Below, piece after piece: positions 1 to 11,489 of a stretch of DNA of 64,000 nt. The position numbers and the translations under genes are program-made. The stretch lies in contig NC_053415.1 in the NCBI RefSeq assembly GCF_016859285.1, positions 27,624,001 to 27,688,000 on the forward strand, read 5' to 3'. Every line of letters starts with the position of its first letter. Position 1 is the first letter of the stretch. A model generated the notes under the pieces. The model did no database searches, was not told the origin of the DNA, and saw nothing but the letters and a program-made list of their open reading frames with translations. This stretch comes from Xiphias gladius. Lineage: Eukaryota > Chordata > Actinopteri > Istiophoriformes > Xiphiidae.

Positions 1-60
1 AAAGGAAAAAGCCTGGAGCAAGAAATGCTGCACATCCGTGTGTTGATCATATTTCCATTT

Positions 61-308
61 TTACCTCCACCAACAGGAGCTTCTGTTTTCACCAGTGTCT
101 CTTTCTTTCTTTGTTTGTCAGCAGGATCACACAAATACTACTGAACCGATTTGCACCGAACTCGGTGGAGGGATGGGGCATGGACCAGGGAAGAACCCAT
201 TCAATTTTGGTGCAGATCTGGATCATTTACTTTGAATTTGAATTTTTTCCTCTGAAGTCTGGTATATGGTGTTTGACATTGGCCTTGGCGGAGGTCTACT
301 GAGCGCCC
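61..308 (+). repeat. Interspersed MITE/SINE-like repeat, copy 1
   Basis: This matches, with moderate divergence, the middle part of the reverse-strand repeat at about 10080-10320. Both contain CCGATTTGCACC, then CTCGGTGGAGGGATGG, then GGGAAGAACCCATT, and both end near GCGGAGGTCT. Short open frames crossing it are repeat translation, not genes. The class is uncertain: it resembles a non-autonomous element that I remember as common in teleost genomes. Confidence 0.75.
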
Positions 309-544
309 TTCTAGTTACAGCCCTAGCGGAAGCTCGTGAGGTCAAACATTTCAAACAGATTAGAGCAAAAAGACTGAACAAGGCCGTTCATCTTAGTGTT
401 GAGGTGCCCTCACATTTCATAATTCAAACGTTCTGTTCTTTGTGGTTTTTATCCTTGTTGTGACCGACAAAACCACTAAAGAGCTTTAGAACAGACTATG
501 ACAGAGCAGTCTCTGAGTATCACCACCATGTTAATTACAAACCA

Positions 545-900
545 TGTGTTAGGCACAGGCAGGCTGCTGCAGCGAAGGAACTTTAATAGATAGAATGATG
601 AGGAGTAGGCTGACGACAGGTGACGACACACAGGTAGCGGGCACATAAGGAAACACGCAGAGACATAAGAAGGCATCGGACAACTGACTGGGGGGCAAAG
701 GGCTGGTTAAAGTGCTGGCTGGGATAATGAGGAAACTGGGAACAGGTGTGTGAGTGGATATGGAGACAGGAAGAAGGTCCGGGGACATCTGGTGGGCGGA
801 TGGAGTGTGACAGGAGACTGCGCTGGAGGGAAATAATCTGAAAAATTAAACCATAACGAAACGTCCGTATTAAAGAACCAACTGCAACAGGACAGTTCAC
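545..900. repeat. Decayed interspersed repeat, family shared with 6465-6620
   Basis: The segment GCAGCGAAGG followed by ACTTTA recurs at 6508-6523 with similar flanking purine-rich sequence (GCAGGAAACAC, GGGACAGGAACGAGAAC versus GGAAACTGGGAACAGG). It has no coding capacity. The purine-rich, frame-free composition suggests the edge of an old retroelement, but the class cannot be assigned by eye. Confidence 0.4.
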
Positions 901-1224
901 CCTTCGTTAGCGAGGTTCCAGTCTTTTGTTTAGGTCTTATCTTTTCTGTCTTTATTTTTGACGACAGATTGGATCTTCCGGGACATGGATGACACCAACA
1001 CAGATCTGTGGACAGATGTTCTGCTTCTTCACAGATGTTTCGTTTCAGCTGCTCTTTGCTCCTCCTACTTTAAAACACTCACGCTAGAAAAATACCCCTC
1101 AGATTTATCCTGTGGCCCTCTGGGTAAAAATCCTTATGATGGAGAACTTTAACAGTGTAGTATTGTTGCTCTTTCTTCAGTAACTTCCTCCAACACTGGT
1201 GGGTGTGTGAGTGTGGGTGTAAAC

Positions 1225-1302
1225 CTCATGTGAGAGTCCCGAGGCATAAGGCAGAAATGGGCTGGGCGTCCACCTCTGGAACTGGAACAGGCGCTCATAC
1301 GT
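1225..1302 (-). CDS. mpp4: mpp4-like coding exon 3 (end of first L27 / linker)
   Basis: The acceptor is CTCTCTCCAG|ACG and the donor GAG|GTTTAC. The exon is 78 nt (26 codons), reading TYERLFQFQRW through ASGLSHE. The corresponding region of remembered human MPP4 reads KIYDCLQEF through VLSYE before its exon end, so both position and phase fit. Confidence 0.65.
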
Positions 1303-2866
1303 CTGGAGAGAGAAAACAGGAAATGACATCACCACTGGACAGATGACGGCGTCGTGTCCGTTTCAGTGCACGCCTGGTGACTCGGGCTGTACCTTGACCA
1401 GGGCGCGCAGCCACGGTGCACTCAGAAGTTCATGCAGCAGCTGGGCACCGCTGACGTTCCTGCTTACGGCCTGACCAACGTCCTCCACCACAGCGGACAG
1501 CACCTCACTGACACCTGCACACACACACACAAAGAAATGAAGATGTGCATCTTGTGAGCATAAACCACGACGTCCTCGTGTCCTCTTCAGCCGCTGACTG
1601 GCAGCTCTATGAATCAAGGTCTTGAACTGAGTCGATGTGTTGGGACAGTTCTGTGTGGAGGACCACAAGAGACAGGGAAACAGTAGTAAAGCGTCTCATT
1701 GATTAGCACAATAAAGACGATTTATTGATGGATTCATATTTCATGTGTAAATTCTTTTTATGATTCTGCTTTTTCTGCTCATTTAAATATCAAATAATGA
1801 ATCACTTTGTAAGTGATTCATTCACGATCAGTTTGATCAGTCACCCGATCGATCGACGAGCTGGCTCTCGGACGATCGGTTGGATTCGTGGCGGGTCAGA
1901 AGTTTTGGTCGTCTGTCTGCAGCCTGAGCGGTTCAGCTTCGGTTCAAGAGATCTGTTACAAACTGCAGTGAGCTTATTTAAGTTTTACTGAAGCAGTGTT
2001 TTCCATGTTGTGGCTAAAAGTCTCGACCGAGACTGAACTTCACTGCACAACAGACGCTGTATTGTCTGCGTCTACCAGCTCATTATCATTATCAAAGTAA
2101 CGCTGCCTTTCTCTCTTTGCAATAGTCTTTTATGAGGAAACTCCACAGAATTTTCTCAGTGGACAAACCCGACCAGGGGTTCGGTGCTAATGTCCATTCA
2201 ATCCGTCCAGTGTTGAGCATGACAGTCGCAGGTTCTTGTCGTGCAGGCCCTGGCGGTTAAAGAGTCGCTGCAGGGTCGAACGAGAGCAACAAAAACACAC
2301 GGTGCTTAACGAGCATCAGCGTCACAGAGCCGCCGGCATGGCTGCAGACTTTGAGTCTCATTCGGAAACGAGTCCCATTTCACTTCGCCATCGCGAGAAA
2401 GGATTAAGATTTAATCTGAGCTGATTTTAGGAACCATTTCAGGTGAGTTCTACAATCACAGATGAACAGAGCGAGTCAAATCAGACGAAGGGCAGAAAAC
2501 CACGTATTATAAATGTACAGTATGTCAAATATGATAAACGCTAGCACCAATAAGCATTGCACTGCAGGGGACTGAATCTATCCTGGATATTTAGACCTTC
2601 GAGGTTGGAAGTTTCTCCTGAGCAGAAGCTGGAAAACAGAAATGTTTGGGCCAGACAGGATTAACGGTACTGAGGAGCCCCCACCCCGCCGAGAGGCACT
2701 AATACCCTCTGAATTAGGTTTTAGATCAGATTAAACTCAAATGAAGCCCAGGTCAGGATTTAGACCTGAGTTCAGGGTTTAGCCTGAACTCAAGTGAGAT
2801 GATACACTATGAATGCAGCCAGTGAAGGTCATGGATAAGAGGGTCTAATGGAGGCCGATGCAGGGA

Positions 2867-2904
<38 letters not shown>

Positions 2905-2932
2905 TCTCACCGTCCTCCATCTCTTGTCTCAT
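1225..2932 (-). CDS. mpp4: MAGUK p55 family member, mpp4-like, 5' coding part (three exons; gene continues beyond left edge)
   Basis: Three minus-strand exons (2932-2911, 1514-1393, 1302-1225) join with consistent phases: exon 1 ends one base into a codon, exon 2 supplies the other two, and exons 2 and 3 end in phase 0. The product begins MRQEMEDGVSEVLSAVV and contains SGAQLLHELLSAPWLRALVK, then TYERLFQFQRW. The pattern LLxxLLxxPWLxALxKxY is the start of the first L27 domain of p55 MAGUKs. It fits remembered MPP4 (VCLLYDLLHSPWLQALLK) better than MPP2/3/6/7. MPP4 is a photoreceptor presynaptic scaffold with L27, PDZ, SH3 and GK domains; only the N-terminus is here. The frame is open upstream of the chosen ATG through 3034, so the start may lie further 5'. 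The next exon was not found before position 1. Confidence 0.75.
1393..1514 (-). CDS. mpp4: mpp4-like coding exon 2 (L27 domain)
   Basis: The acceptor is a (TG)n run ending in GCAG, directly before GTGTCAGTGAGG. The donor is AAG|GTACAG. The exon is 122 nt, taking two bases to complete a Gly codon and then 40 codons ending in ALVK. This is the recognisable L27 core. L27 domains mediate pairing with other MAGUK or Veli/LIN7-type partners. Confidence 0.75.
2872..2901. repeat. (TG)n microsatellite in mpp4-like intron 1
   Basis: An uninterrupted TG run on the plus strand (CA on the transcribed strand). It begins a few bases downstream of the exon-1 donor. Confidence 0.95.
2911..2932 (-). CDS. mpp4: mpp4-like coding exon 1 (start-containing)
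   Basis: ATG at 2932-2930 gives MRQEMED plus one base. The donor, GTGAGA on the minus strand, begins at 2910. A possible 3' splice site (TTATCTTCAG) ends at 2977, so the exon may span 2976-2911 with a 5'UTR exon upstream, or may extend to an alternative in-frame ATG at 3034. The start choice rests on similarity of N-terminal length to MPP4 and is tentative. Confidence 0.55.
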
Positions 2933-2976
2933 AATGATCGTCCAGGCCCGCTGCAGAGGAAGAAAGGCTTTCTCCA

Positions 2977-4754
2977 CTGAAGATAAAGGAAAATGAATTT
3001 TTAGTTTGTGTAGAAGCTTCTGAAGAGGTCTCATGACTTAAAACACTGAAAGACACATCATTAAAAACCAACTGTTAAAGGACACTGATCTCATTAATTA
3101 CTACTGTGCTGGACAACAGTGAGTGTGACACAGCAATGTCACAATCAAAAACCGACTCAGCCTGTGTTGTGTATCCGCCCTTATCTTACAAGATAAGATG
3201 AAACATCTCACGTGGGGTGAACAGCGGTGGAAGTGTTTGTCCCTGTTGTCTAAGCCACTCGCTTGGTGGTGAAACTGAGAGCGAGCTCTTCCGAAATGTT
3301 CAAATTCCGAAGGAAAACTGGGTGTTTTCACAACAGGGAAGTTCGTCGACAAAATCGAATGGATGAGTGCAACTGACAGGTTAGACTTTCATTCAACATC
3401 ACCGTGAACCCTGATTCCAACAGTTAGGTCGGCGGATAAAAAGCCACAAACCAACTAATCTTTTCTGAAATGTCTCCTCTGTAAAGCCCCGATCCCTGCC
3501 AGGGTTAACATCCACAGTTTATAAATTAGCTGATAACCGTCGTTGTGTTATTCATCTCTAATTTTAGAGGAGAGTTAAAATTTTGTCACATTTGTCCAGA
3601 GAGCCGCGTTGTCTGTATGCAAAACCCAGCTCGTGTTATTTTGGTTCCTCCTCTCACGGCACCAGGTTAGTGAACGAGGGCTAATTTGAGTTCACGTCTT
3701 ATCTGGCTCAGCTTCCGTTTCCACTTACACTGTCCAGGAAGAGCTTCAATTAACAGACCTGAAGTCTCCCAAAGTCAGGCGAGCACACCACGCAGCCTCA
3801 CTGAGCTTCATCGGAGAGTCCAGGTCCAGCTACTGAGGCCTGCCACTGTTACGGGTTGTCTGCTCGACAGGCGTTTGACTTGGGGGTATTTTGGAGTTTG
3901 ACAACTGTGGATATGTTTGTAGTTCTCAGCTGTAAAATTGTATAAATAAAGTTATCTAAAACATCAGTGTCTGACTTTTCCATAAAGTGGGAGGGCAACA
4001 TTTAACCAAAATGTTTGATCCCCTAGATTCAACCAATCCCTGAGCAGAGATGGATTATCTTTATACGCCATGGATCGTTTAGGTAGTTTGAGAACATTTT
4101 CTTCGTAGCAAACTGGGGGCGCTAACGCTCTGATGCTGTGGTGAAGCCTGTGGGTGGGGAAGGGGTTCAGGTGCGTTTTGCAGTTGGGTTGTACAGAGAC
4201 GTACCTTATAGGACACGGGGCTGGTCTTTGTGGGCTGCAGCAGCTGCGAAGTTTAAGTTGTTTGCCTGGAGGCTTCATTCTGCTGCGGACTCTATAAGCA
4301 GCGTCAGGCTGTTGGATTTAATATTGGCCCTAGCGAGAGGATGTGTTGTTGGTTTGAAATGAGCCGAGGAAACAGCATCGTGCCGCTGCAGCAGGGAAGT
4401 AACTGGGATGTGATCTATGAAGTACAGACACATTCATGTTCCTGATGGGAACGTTTTCCCCCGGCGTCACCGTGGGGTTGATATGAGCGGTTTCCTGGTG
4501 AAACGTCTCAACAACTGTTGGATGGACTGCGATGAAATGTGGTTCAGACGTTCACGTTTCTTTTCAGGAGGACCTGGAATGACTCTGCTGATCCTCTAAC
4601 ATTTGCATTTGTCCAGTAGTTGGGCTTCGACCAAAAACCTGCAGAACTAACTGCTGACGTGCCCATCAGCCTGGTAAACATGTTACTTTAACTTGGCATG
4701 TTAGCCTGGTCAGTGTGAGCACACTGAGTCCGTAGTACAGCCTCTCCCTCTCTG

Positions 4755-4800
<46 letters not shown>

Positions 4801-5041
4801 CTCCTTACATACAGTCAAACTTCCAGAGTCAGAAGTGTAAGATGAGACCAACTCACCACCTGCTCGCCCTCTGGTCCAGCGTCCTCAGCGCTGACGTTTC
4901 CGTGTGTGAACTCTGAAGTGAATCAGCAGTGTGTGAGCGTGTCAGCAGCCGCCAGTGGTGACTGACGTGGATGTGATTTTACTACCAAACCAAAACAGAC
5001 ACTAATCCTCTCTAACCCGCCTTAATCCACCAAGCACCAAC

Positions 5042-5081
<40 letters not shown>

Positions 5082-6464
5082 TCCTCTCTCTCTCTCCCCC
5101 TCTCTCTCTCTCCCTCCCGCCCCGTCTTCCCTCTGCCTCATTGCCTTCTTTTGGGATCTTTAAAATCCTTCTCCTTCCCCGCCGGCCCTCCCGCCACTCG
5201 CTCCATCTGTTGCTCTGCTGCGTTCTACGTCAGTGTCTCTCTCCCTTCTCTCTCTTCACTGTAATGGCTTCCTCCGTCCATCATTTTCTCGCTCCCTCAC
5301 TCACTTTAAGTACTTCAACAGATCACAAAGCTTCTTAACTCTTTGCTGCTTTTAGCCACACAACACACACACACACACACACACACGCAGGCAGCAGTTC
5401 AGACATGCTCAGCGGCAGGAAACACAGTGTTAAGAGGGCAACGCACAAACACACAATAACAGTAGTTGTGATGTATTAAATCCCTCTGCAACATCTGGAT
5501 CTTCAAGAGACCAGCCCTTACCAGCTGTGTGTGTGCGTGTGTGTGTGCGTGCGTCGGGGGTTATCAAAGGGTAATGGTCACTGGGTCACCTCCCGTGATT
5601 AACACTGATCCTTCAGAGAGAGAGAGAGAGAGAGAGAGATGGAAAGAGCGAAAGAGAGTCCGTAGAAACAGAGACAGATGTAAGAAAACATGGCCGCCAG
5701 AGAGGCTCCTCCTCCCACAGCGACCAGCAGCCGACGACCAGGCTGACTCGAAACAGCAAAGCCGCTCAGACAACTAACAAGCGACACTGAGAAAGTGGTG
5801 AAGTGGATTCTGAAATGCTGGGACTCACTCATCAACACATTTCTTTGTGTTCAACAAACTGTCTTTTTCGCTCCTAAGGTCAAACTGATCTTAAATATAA
5901 AGAAGAACATAGGAAACATTTAACGACCTTGGCTGTTACAGAACACCTGAACACCCAGCGGGCCCTGAAGGGGTTTTATTGTCTTGAAAAAAAAGACTGA
6001 GGGAGTTCAGGGACCAGATGCAGAAGATGTTTTCAAAGCCTCCTCATCCTCCGTCAGAGAACATGCAGCAACTACTAACAATGCAGCCGAAATAAGGCGA
6101 TTTCATTTCTCATCAGGGTGGAAAATTGTCTTTAGTGAGACATAAAATAGGAACGAAACCATACGATACTTGTGTTGTCTTATCGAATGCTGTAGCAGGA
6201 CAATTTATTTTAATCTCAGTTTGCTTTTTTGTTAATGTTTGGATCTTTTTTTAAAACATTTTTATGATGAAATATAATTTTATGTTGTTTCTACCTATGG
6301 TTTTATTTTATGTGCATTTATCTCCTATGTAATCAGAGTTATTAGGATGGGAGTATTGTAATTCCAATGAACCTTATTTATATAGAAGAACATAAAAAAA
6401 CTGAGCCTCATCAAAGTACAGGAGAGTATATTCGAATTACAGATACTGTACGTCGCAGCTCAGT
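2977..6464. other. Intergenic DNA with microsatellites, no gene recognised
   Basis: It holds simple repeats: (AC)n at 4756-4799, a CT-rich tract at 5042-5116, (AC)n at 5359-5386 and (AG)n at 5615-5639. Reading frames here are short, lack plausible splice context and carry no recognised domain. The 5' promoter and any noncoding exons of the mpp4-like gene should lie in the left part, but I cannot place them. Confidence 0.6.
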
Positions 6465-6620
6465 GATTTCCTGTCCCAAATGCAGACACACGAAGGCAGG
6501 TCGGTGCAGCGAAGGTACTTTAGCTGAAGACAGAACGGGCTCACAGACGGATGGTTGAAGCAGGCAGGAAACACTGGGATTAAAACTCTGGGACAGGAAC
6601 GAGAACAAAGCAGGAACGTA
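6465..6620. repeat. Interspersed repeat, second copy of the 545-900 family
   Basis: It shares GCAGCGAAGG-ACTTTA and the following GCAGGAAACACTGGGA/GGGACAGGAACG purine-rich tract with 545-900. No coding potential was seen. Confidence 0.4.
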
Positions 6621-9600
6621 AACATTTCTGGCAATTGTGTAGGTCACATTGGACCTGGAAAATGTGTGTATCGTGTCTGCGTGTTCACATTTTTACTGAG
6701 GGCGCCATCCATCCATCAAACCGCTTTCCCTTCTGACTCTGCTGCCGTTAATGGATGTAGCTTCGTTCATCAGGACAATTCGTTGCCTCTGAACAGGATC
6801 CAGCCAGAGATTATGTCTCTGATCTGACGCCCCCTGTCGGCAGCTGTTGCACACTTGATGTCAGTGCCTTCCAAAAATCCTTACAAATCACCGGGAATGT
6901 TATTTGATCTGATACCACCAGGGTTAAGGTTCGGTGTTTGGTTGGGTTCTGGCACAAAGAAAAACTGGTCTAGGGAAGGATCATTGGGTTATAATCAACA
7001 TTGTGGGTTTGTTTTGTTGACCCATCCATTCACACCAACCTCTCGCCTCTTCTCCCTTCCCCACCCTCTATAACACCATCACCTGACTTCCTCCTTGACT
7101 GGTAGGGGGCGCTGTTACTGGAATGTAAACACATGTTGTTTTTCTTCGGTAGACAGTCTCCAACCTTCTACCGCTTTAAAATCAAACTGTTCCCCAGGTA
7201 AACTGTATTTACTGTGTGTTTTGCCGGGAAATCATGTTTCAAAATGCGCCAAAGAGCAGCTGGAGATGGAAATGACAGAAGTAAATATTCAATAGACTCA
7301 GCGCAGCAGCTACTGCACCTGCTGAACACACTATCAGCATTGTCTTATAGATTCCACTGGGCGGGAGGCATTCTGAGTGACGCCTCTGCGCTCAGGGCGC
7401 CTCGCTTTCTAACTACGCAGCCATCCCTGTCTCCGAGAACTTAAGTTTATTTAGCAGGCTACTAAATTGTTTTCCCGGTTACGTTGTGGTGAAAAACGTA
7501 GATTATGCTCTGAGGCAACGTCGATGTGAGCGGATGAAGCGCCACACTTTCGTCACTCGGAGGCGGATGTACAAAGCCCAGGACCTTTTCTGCCAGAGAC
7601 TGAGGTTTATGTCCTGAGACCTGCTGTAGGTTTAGACAAAAAAAACAATAAAACCCTAATATAAGACCAATACATGCTCTTTAGGTTCCATATTGAAGAA
7701 TAATTGTGGTTTCTCAAAACTTGAGTCTTACTTGTGACCTTCTTTCTTATTAGTTATGATGACGTTATTAATTGTTAAAACCTGGAATTTGAGGGATTAT
7801 TAGTGACATTTTTCGGTGCCTCGCTTTCAGTTTGATGTCCAAACGAAGTGGTTTAGATCATCTAGATAAATGTTGGTTTGCTGATAAACAGTCGGATCGT
7901 TTGACTGCTCACGTTTCTTGATTTATTTATTTTTTTTGTAATATTTCATCATGGAAACTCTTCTTGGATGTTTGAGAGTTTTTGGTTCTCATTCTGGATC
8001 AAATCTGTTTTTATTCATGCAGCATGGGAGCATTTAGCGGCTGTTCTCTGGAAAGGACCTGTGGAGTTTCTACCTTTATACTATCACGTACACAGGTTAG
8101 AGGAAGCGCCATGTGTTGACTTAGTTACAGTTTAACGTAAGAGAAACCTGGTCCTGACCGGCTGCTGCATTCACACATATACTGTACATTTTGGGTGTTA
8201 ATCAGATCTAACGTGCTCGTTTTCCACAATTTCTGTTTTCCCGGATCCCAACAATAACTTTGATGGGTTCAGTGTTATATAACTGTTTCATAACTGATTG
8301 AAATCATGGGCTAAACTATGAATATAAGAACTACATCCTAATAAAAAAAAGTGGAACAAGCCTTTAAATGAGTGATTTGAAAACAAATGGAAATCAAATG
8401 CTTCACCAACAAAGACCTTTGAATTCACATGAAACCCTTAGTACGTTCATAAGTTTTCCTGTCTCAAGTACCACAGTATGTACCTCATTATAATCGGGGC
8501 CATCTAACTCATCATGCTGTATGAGTGTCGAAGAGAATCTGGAAAGTGACATAGAAACTGCGCGGCAAAGGTTGATTTTCAACCTCAACATCATCTCCTT
8601 TAACTGTAATTGACAATAAGGTACTGATATATATTTAATGCAGGTACTGCAACACAAACCGAGTGCTTCAAATTTCCATGTTGACAAAAGAGCAGTAGAC
8701 AAAAGTCTTTAAACACAATGTGCCTCTTTTTCTTCACCTGGGTTATCACGTGCAAATAATGCAAAAAGATTTAGAGCACATTTTGTTTCCTTTAACACAG
8801 TGCACCTCTTAAACAGCTGGGTAGTTTCATCTATACCAAAGAATCATAATTAAAAAGCTCATCACAAAGTTTATCAGTAAACTCTTAGTTTATTATAGTA
8901 CATTATACCATATTATATCATATTATAAGTGTCCTGTCTGTGGGGGTTTTACACCAGGCTGGAGTTGTGTTAATGTGTTTAATAGCTCTCAAAGGACAAA
9001 AGCGATAATGACCTGTCGACCACCTCTAACATCATTACTGGGATAATGACTTCACATAACTTAGCTACTTATTACACAGGCAATTAAAATAAAACTTTTC
9101 TGGTTCGGAGAGTTTGTAATCATAGGTCACGTTGGATCCTTTTGACCCTTCTCTCTGATTACAGAGGTAAAAGGTGTTTGCTTCGCAGAGCGTCCCATGA
9201 GGCCGGCTCACTGTGACCGCTGGGTGGTAATTAGCTGTTTCCAGACCGGCTGTAGCCAGGCCTGTCCCCCGGGGCCTCGCCTGTTGTTCACCACAGTGCA
9301 GGTGGCACGCATGGGGGGGTCACAGTAGAGGACACTAATGACACTCATTACAGTGTCCTTACATCAGCTCTGGGCTTCTGCGGACACCATGTTGGTGTTA
9401 TTGAAGTCAATTGCATCATGCTAATTGGAAATTGCTTTTTTCACTCATTCCTTGGTGGCACACACACACACATCAAAACAATACTCTACATCACCTTTAG
9501 GATGCACTTTCTATAAACTTTGTCACCGTGTTATGACCTCTTTGACCCCCTGTGAAAGTGTAAAAGTTATGCGACGCTTGACCTCATATCTCGACTCTGA

Positions 9601-9884
9601 ATGAATAAGCCGGGCTTCGTTCTTGATCCTCCACTGATGACGGTCAGCAGCTCAACTTTGTGGTCAGTGGGAAACTGCATTTGGAAATGTCCACTGTGAA
9701 GAAGACAGCAACTGAAGATCAAATGCATTCGTAGAAAGAGGCAGACAAACGTGTTGAAGCAAGCTGCCAGGAAAAGCATGGAAAGTGGTGAAGAGGAAGA
9801 TAAGATAAGAGATTTTACTCATCCTGGACGTACAAAGCACATGACTGTGACACTATGGCCGCTATGGGATTCGTATCTTGATTC
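6621..9884. other. Intergenic DNA, no gene recognised; possible conserved noncoding segment at about 9100-9440
   Basis: No coding exon could be supported. The stretch 9180-9440 has balanced base composition and several homeodomain-type cores (GGTAATTAGC near 9227, GCTAATTGG near 9420, CAATTGCATCATG just before it). This is the sort of sequence found in vertebrate noncoding regulatory elements. It is inference only; no alignment was available. Confidence 0.4.
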
Positions 9885-10460
9885 CAGTCTGTCGTTTAGA
9901 CAACAACAGCTCTTCGGTTAAGGTTCGGAGGAGATGGTGGTTTTGGTTCAATGTAAATAAACAGGTTGTGTCTGAAGTCACTGTGAACTTTTTCCTTATT
10001 AAACCGGACCAGGATCTTTCCTGAACCTGAACCAGGTGCTGTGAGAGTCCAAACAGAACCATAAAAAAGTTTAATTAGAATGGCACTCAGTAGAGCGCAG
10101 ACCTCCGACAAGGTCAATGTCAAACAACATACACCAGACTTCAGAGAAAACAATTCAAATTCATGGTAAATGATCCAGATCTGCCCCATAATGAAATGGG
10201 TTCTTCCCTGGACCAGGCCCCATCCCTCCACCGAGTTTGGTGCAAATCGGTTCAGTACTTTTGCATAATCCTCTTGACAAATTAACAGACGCGGGCGAAA
10301 ACATAACCTCCTTGGTGGAGGTAGCAAAGCTTTAGTCACTACAAGTGGATATTGTGCTGCAAGATCAGATATTCTATTCTCTGTAGGTGGGTGCGAGCAA
10401 GCAACCTGGGCACTGGCTAAAACAGTGACGTGATGTACATCGACCGGCATCACGTTGATA
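9885..10460 (-). repeat. Composite interspersed repeat (host element with nested insertion)
   Basis: Read on the minus strand, the outer parts (about 10460-10330 and 10075-9885) match the plus-strand repeat at 38020-38275. The middle (about 10320-10080) matches the repeat at 61-308 and is absent from the 38-kb copy. So this copy is either a repeat carrying a second repeat, or the 38-kb copy has lost it. A 185-codon open frame across it has no recognised domain and I do not treat it as a gene. Confidence 0.75.
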
Positions 10461-10569
10461 GATGAGGTAGCTAAAGTTACACTGTTAATATAGGTTGACT
10501 ATAAACTATATTGAGACTATACAAGATATACGACACTCCAGCGCAGGCACAGTGTTAAAACTAAATTTC

Positions 10570-10670
10570 TTGCATACAGTATCTTTAAGACCCACATGGA
10601 GCATCTGAAAAGCAAACTGAAGGCTGAAATTGGATTTTTGTTCAGGAACAAATCTCTTCTTCCGGCCGTT
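10570..10670 (+). mobile_element. LINE reverse transcriptase fragment (L2/Rex-like)
   Basis: The plus-strand reading gives FKTHMEHLKSKLKAEIGFLF followed by RNKS. This is the motif near the thumb of non-LTR reverse transcriptases of the L2/Rex type, as I remember it. Similarity stops after RNKS, where a locally duplicated segment begins. It is a short dead fragment. Confidence 0.65.
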
Positions 10671-10693
10671 TCTGCTACCATAGCAGAGATCTG

Positions 10694-11213
10694 CAGGGTG
10701 AATGGAGCTTTTATGCCTTGGATTTCGAACATGTCTTCTCCTAGGTCTTCTGAAAGTCATGGCTGTTTACATTTGCAGCGACTGGTGGCAAGTTACAGCT
10801 GTTTTTTCTTCCTAAATGCACTTTGGGAAACCTTGACAACACATCCCATGAAAAAACGAAACAAACAAACAAAAAAAAAAAGGAAAAAACCAACAATGAA
10901 TGGATCCCACTCACAAGTATAAATCACCTGTTCATCCCCGATTTGGATTCCTTGTCCCCCATTGGATGCTGGGCTCCTCTGGAACTTGGAGCTTAGGCAG
11001 ATGTTCCCAGTTTACTCTCACTTTATGGGTTTACCAGGGCTGTGCAGCTGCTTCCCCTGCAAAACGGTCCAACTCACGACCAGGAGGTGCAAAGCTGATG
11101 ATGTGACTGGGTAGTAGGTACACTTATGAATTATAAGTAGGGTGAATGGAGCTTTTATTCCTTGGATTTCGAACATGTCTTCTCACATAGTAGTAGTTAC
11201 ACTTATGAATTAT
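10694..11213. repeat. Local duplication of two short blocks
   Basis: AGGGTGAATGGAGCTTTTAT followed by CCTTGGATTTCGAACATGTC occurs at about 10694-10741 and again at about 11139-11186 with one difference. The second copy is bracketed by GTACACTTATGAATTAT at 11117-11133 and GTTACACTTATGAATTAT near 11196-11213. Between them is a non-repetitive spacer with an A-rich run at 10860-10890. Confidence 0.7.
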
Positions 11214-11489
11214 CTTGTGCTCTAATGTGGTGTTTTCTATGGACAGTGCGATAACAAAACCCCATTTGAACCACAAGTTTGGTTCCAAAGCCAGTGCAGT
11301 GTGTAGAGGTTCGCAGAGTGTTAGTACCGCTCCACCCTTCGCACTAGCCCGTGGACATCCGAGGCCCCTAGAGGTATTTTTCAAAGCCAGGGGTCAGCAT
11401 GCTATGGGTCTTGCCTTTGCCTTGTGGGTGGTTTGTCCACATGGCCCACATAAAGACACTGAAGATGTTTTTCGCATAACGCTTAAAAG

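Noticed and set aside
8403-8702. 99-codon minus-strand open frame
   Set aside because: AT-rich intergenic context, no domain, no homologous copy elsewhere and no plausible splice sites.
9896-10453. 185-codon minus-strand open frame
   Set aside because: It is the translation of the composite interspersed repeat; parts recur at 61-308 and 38020-38275 with different frames.
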